35,130 bases of DNA, from NCBI GenBank assembly GCA_900543975.1, contig UQTI01000027.1, positions 1-35,130 on the forward strand. Reading direction: 5' to 3'. Positions 32,342 through 35,130 of this stretch are shown one piece after another. The notes under the pieces are model-generated. The model searched no databases. It worked only from the letters and a program-made list of their open reading frames with translations, and was not told the origin of the DNA. Position numbers and translations under genes: made by a program. This DNA is from an uncultured Prevotella sp. GTDB lineage: Bacteria > Bacteroidota > Bacteroidia > Bacteroidales > Bacteroidaceae. Position 1 is the stretch's first letter, and the number at the start of each line of letters is the position of its first letter.

Positions 32342-34027
32342 ATGAACAAAAATATATTAGCTTTGGTTGCCGCCGCTCTGGTGGTCTCTACCTCGATGAC
32401 AAGCTGTATCGAGGAGTATGAGCCGTCAAAAGGCTATGCATCTGGCGATCAGGTAGCACAGGCACCGACAGCCTATGAGTCGCTTGTGAGCGGTCTCACA
32501 TCAACTCTTGCCGGAACATTTATCTATAGTGACGATGACTACGATGCCGACGATTTCGGCTACCCTGCCATGATGATTAAACACGACATTATGGGTCAGG
32601 ACATGACACCTATAGACGCATCGGGAAACGAGTGGTTCGCCACTCAATATTCTGCCAGCGTGGCCCTCGGCCCGCAGTATGCAGCCTGCCAGATGCCTTG
32701 GACCTACTACTATGGTTGGATAAAGAGCTGTAACAACGTGCTCAAGAGCTACGGCGGCGAGAACGTGTCAGAGAACCATTACACAGGTGTGGGCATAGCT
32801 TATGCTCTTCGCGCAATGTATTATCTTGACCTCGTGCGCACCTATGGTGCCGAGACCTACGCCAAGAACAAGCAGGCAGAGACCGTGCCTATGGTCACAG
32901 AGGTCGAAGCAGCCGACATGACGAAGAACCCGCGTATGACCAATGAGCAGGCCTTCGCCTTCATCCTCTCCGACCTTGACCAGGCAGAGAAATATCTCGC
33001 CGACTATCAGCGTTCTGACAAGACCACTCCCGACCTCAGCGTGGTGTATGGTCTGAAGGCTCGCGCCTACCTCACCATGGAGGATTGGCCAAACGCCGAG
33101 AAGTATGCCAAGCTCGCCATGACTGGCTACAGCGTGATGACGGGCGCACAGTATACCGACTACGAGACGGGCTTCAACACACCTAACGACGCGTGGATGT
33201 TCTGCGTGCAGTATAAGGCAACCGACGACAACATCAAGCTTAACGACGGCGACTCGTCATGGGGCTCAAAGATGATCACCGAGAGCGGCATGCTCGACAA
33301 TCCTGGAGCAAGCTGTGGCTATGCTGCCAACTATGGCAAGCCGCTCTTCATCGACCGTCACCTCTACGAGACAATACCTGCAACCGACTGCCGCAAGAAG
33401 TGTTTCGTCGACTTCTCTGCCGACGATGCTACGTCAGAAGAGGAGCTTTACTCTATCCTCAGCACCAACACACAGAACCCCGAGCTGCTCGCCATGAACA
33501 AGCCTAAGTTTGGTGGTCTGGAGGTTAAGTTCCGTTCAACAGGTGGCTCACAGGGCCGTTACGACAAGTATGTGGGCTTCTGCGTGGCTGTGCCTCTCAT
33601 GCGTGTTGAGGAGATGAAGCTCATCGAGGCCGAGGCTGTAGGCATGCAGAGCGGCCGTCAGGCTGAGGGCATCTCTCTGCTCACCGCCTTCGCCAAGCAG
33701 CGCGACGCCAGCTACGAGTATGGCAAGCACAACGAGGCTTACGGCAACAGCGCTACCTCTGCCTTCCAGAACGAGATTTGGTGGCAGCGCCGCGTAGAGT
33801 TCTGGGGCGAGGGTCTGTCGATGTATGACATCAAGCGCCTGCAGAAGGGCATCATACGCAGCTATGAGGGCACCAACCACGTTGACGGTTACCAGTGGAA
33901 CACCACCACAACGCCAGATTGGATGAACTGGTGCATCACCAACGGCGAGTGCAACTACAACACCTCTTGTACCAACAACCCGACACCGTCGGCACCTTCA
34001 GGCAACTCTCAGAAGTTTGTGTGGTAA
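32342..34027 (+). CDS. SusD/RagB-like glycan-binding lipoprotein
   Basis: This 561-residue surface lipoprotein forms the lid of the SusC transporter and binds glycan. It has a lipoprotein signal ending in STSMTSC with lipidated C22, followed by charged residues typical of surface export. TPR-like helices are visible, including MYYLDLVRTYG near residue 160 and VYGLKARAYLTMEDWPNAEK near 237. The C-terminal part has the family block EIWWQRRVEFWGEGLSMYDIKR. It follows susC by 115 bases in the same operon. Confidence 0.95.
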   Translation: MNKNILALVAAALVVSTSMTSCIEEYEPSKGYASGDQVAQAPTAYESLVSGLTSTLAGTFIYSDDDYDADDFGYPAMMIKHDIMGQDMTPIDASGNEWFATQYSASVALGPQYAACQMPWTYYYGWIKSCNNVLKSYGGENVSENHYTGVGIAYALRAMYYLDLVRTYGAETYAKNKQAETVPMVTEVEAADMTKNPRMTNEQAFAFILSDLDQAEKYLADYQRSDKTTPDLSVVYGLKARAYLTMEDWPNAEKYAKLAMTGYSVMTGAQYTDYETGFNTPNDAWMFCVQYKATDDNIKLNDGDSSWGSKMITESGMLDNPGASCGYAANYGKPLFIDRHLYETIPATDCRKKCFVDFSADDATSEEELYSILSTNTQNPELLAMNKPKFGGLEVKFRSTGGSQGRYDKYVGFCVAVPLMRVEEMKLIEAEAVGMQSGRQAEGISLLTAFAKQRDASYEYGKHNEAYGNSATSAFQNEIWWQRRVEFWGEGLSMYDIKRLQKGIIRSYEGTNHVDGYQWNTTTTPDWMNWCITNGECNYNTSCTNNPTPSAPSGNSQKFVW

Positions 34028-34095
34028 CCAACGGTCGTGAGACAATCGCTAAGGGTTAGCAAAAAAATTGTTCAAACAAAAAATTGACAACAACG

Positions 34096-34941
34096 ATGAA
34101 AAAATATATTTTTGGATTGATGGCTGTCGCTGCTGCGATGTTCATGACATCGTGCTCTGCCGATGAGGGCACAGAGCCCGGCAACGACTCAAAGGCTTAT
34201 GTGATGACCAACACTTACAGTGTGGCTCCGCCGCTTGATGCCGATGCCGACTTTAAGGTGCGCGTGTCTACAAACTCTGCCACCGAGAGCGCATACATTC
34301 TGCTTGAGAAGCATGCCGACTATTCTAAGCACATTGCCGAGCTTGGACAGGAAGGCTACAACGACTTTGTGGTAAAGAACGGCGGCTTGGTGAAAGGAGT
34401 GAAAGGCCAGTCGGAGGTAGACACTCTGTTCTACGGCCTCAAGGGCGATTATATGGCCACTGTGGTGGCTGTGAACGCCAAGGGTCAGGCACAGGCTGCC
34501 GACAGCGTGTCGTTCAGCGGCATAACATGGAACAAGGTGTGCGACGGAAAATATTATTTCAATGCAGACGTAGCTCCAATTGTGGGCAAGGAGTCGGCCG
34601 ACTGTGAGCTCGACGTTGATGCCAACAATCCTTCAAGCTACCGCATTAAAAACGTCTACGGACAGGGCTACAACTTGAAGTTTAAGAAAGCAAAGAGCGG
34701 AAGCACCGATGATCAAGGCAATGCGTTCAACTACATCTTGGTGCCCAAGTTCTCGACAGGTCTCACCTACAAGACGTTGGGCACAGTCTACATGACCGAT
34801 GCCTACACCTTGACTGGCTCGGAAGACTATCTCGACAACGGCATCTACGCCGACAACAGCCTCTTCATCTGTACCGTTTACTCGGTATCACAGGGCAACT
34901 TTTCGGTGTTGAAGTATGACAAGTTTGTGCCTAACAATTAA
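34096..34941 (+). CDS. Surface lipoprotein of the susCD operon
   Basis: This 281-residue protein starts at the ATG at 34096; the frame is open further upstream only through a TTG. A lipoprotein signal ends in MFMTSC with C20, followed by acidic residues. The rest looks beta-rich and is not a family I can name. Position directly after susD suggests a SusE/SusF-like or other surface glycan-binding protein that captures the substrate of this transporter. The substrate is not predictable; the GH92 gene upstream hints at mannose-containing glycans. The operon ends with hairpins after it. Confidence 0.8.
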   Translation: MKKYIFGLMAVAAAMFMTSCSADEGTEPGNDSKAYVMTNTYSVAPPLDADADFKVRVSTNSATESAYILLEKHADYSKHIAELGQEGYNDFVVKNGGLVKGVKGQSEVDTLFYGLKGDYMATVVAVNAKGQAQAADSVSFSGITWNKVCDGKYYFNADVAPIVGKESADCELDVDANNPSSYRIKNVYGQGYNLKFKKAKSGSTDDQGNAFNYILVPKFSTGLTYKTLGTVYMTDAYTLTGSEDYLDNGIYADNSLFICTVYSVSQGNFSVLKYDKFVPNN

Positions 34942-34950
34942 AATGCTGTT

Positions 34951-34975
34951 GGGCTTTAAAACATTGTTTTAAGCC
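34951..34975 (+). terminator. First hairpin after operon
   Basis: GGCTTTAAAAC pairs with GTTTTAAGCC with one bulged base, 10 bases after the lipoprotein stop. A second small hairpin (ATTCAG/CTGAAT) lies near 34996-35020. Neither has a long T-run. Confidence 0.5.
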
Positions 34976-35041
34976 ATTATTGAGAACTTATATTTATTCA
35001 GTTCTTTTTATTCTGAATAGATCTTCTAAATAACAATTGAG

Positions 35042-35073
35042 GACGGACTACCAGTGATGGCAGTCCGTCTTTT
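35042..35073 (+). terminator. Strong terminator of the susCD operon
   Basis: GACGGACT (35042-35049) and AGTCCGTC (35062-35069), with inner CCA/TGG, then TTTT. This is a clear intrinsic terminator. Confidence 0.85.
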
Positions 35074-35078
35074 GTTGT

Positions 35079-35130
35079 ATGCTCGGCACGAGCATTGTCT
35101 AACGGGTGCAAGTCCCGAGTAAGCCCTAAT
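35079..35130 (+). other. Possible 5' end of a group II intron
   Basis: TGCTCG-GCA-CGAGCA is a perfect hairpin, followed by the hairpin CGGG-TGCAAGT-CCCG. The latter resembles the GGTGnAAGTCC element in domain I of bacterial group II introns, usually found ahead of an LtrA-type reverse transcriptase. The window ends before this can be verified. Confidence 0.4.

Overview
The window looks like a Bacteroidetes chromosome, most likely Prevotella or a close relative. The reasons are a SusC/SusD pair with an extra surface lipoprotein, a GH92 mannosidase, the NagB/PIG-L fusion typical of the phylum, DUF4476 and DUF3791 proteins, weak or absent Shine-Dalgarno sequences, and repeated promoters of the Bacteroidetes type (TTTG, about 20 bases, TAnnTTTG). 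No species can be assigned from sequence alone.

Layout. Bases 1-620 hold no convincing gene, only short repeats. Bases 625-5022 carry a DUF4143-type ATPase, an ECF sigma factor with a membrane partner, a secreted BamE-like/DUF4476 protein, and a DUF3791 cassette whose middle (DUF3990) gene is reduced to 11 codons. Bases 5023-17370 are a 12.3-kb island bounded by an 80-bp direct repeat (79/80 identical). The right repeat is the 3' half of an intact tRNA-Met(CAU) gene plus its terminator; the left repeat is the displaced copy. From about 17.4 kb the backbone resumes, more GC-rich by eye: a P-type cation ATPase, a HAD hydrolase, ribF, a CPBP protease, GH92 alpha-mannosidase, NagB/PIG-L, and a susC-susD-lipoprotein operon with a long leader. 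The last 50 bases may be the 5' end of a group II intron.

The island is the most interesting part. It has no recognisable integrase. It holds a second DUF4143 ATPase, a scrap of an XRE regulator, a DUF1016 PDDEXK nuclease, a WYL-domain regulator broken by a frameshift, and a tightly overlapping four-gene set: unknown 190-aa protein, DUF6361 protein, PLD-fold nuclease, SNF2/HepA-like helicase. A second unit follows: a HIRAN protein, a protein joining an EVE-like domain to a (p)ppGpp-hydrolase-like HD domain, and a SIMPL gene cut off a few bases before the right repeat. Both units start from nearly identical promoters containing the imperfect dyad TGTaCC-N7-GGaACA, 30 bp from the start of the motif block to the -7 box in each. 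The simplest reading is one co-regulated, probably anti-phage or anti-plasmid system, formerly controlled by the WYL protein. That function is inferred; the sequence shows only architecture, co-regulation signals and boundaries.

A second theme is short tandem repeats with fixed spacing (22, 23, 28, 31, 33, 38, 62 bp) in the leaders or promoters of many genes, plus structured intergenic repeats around ribF whose stems differ by compensating changes.
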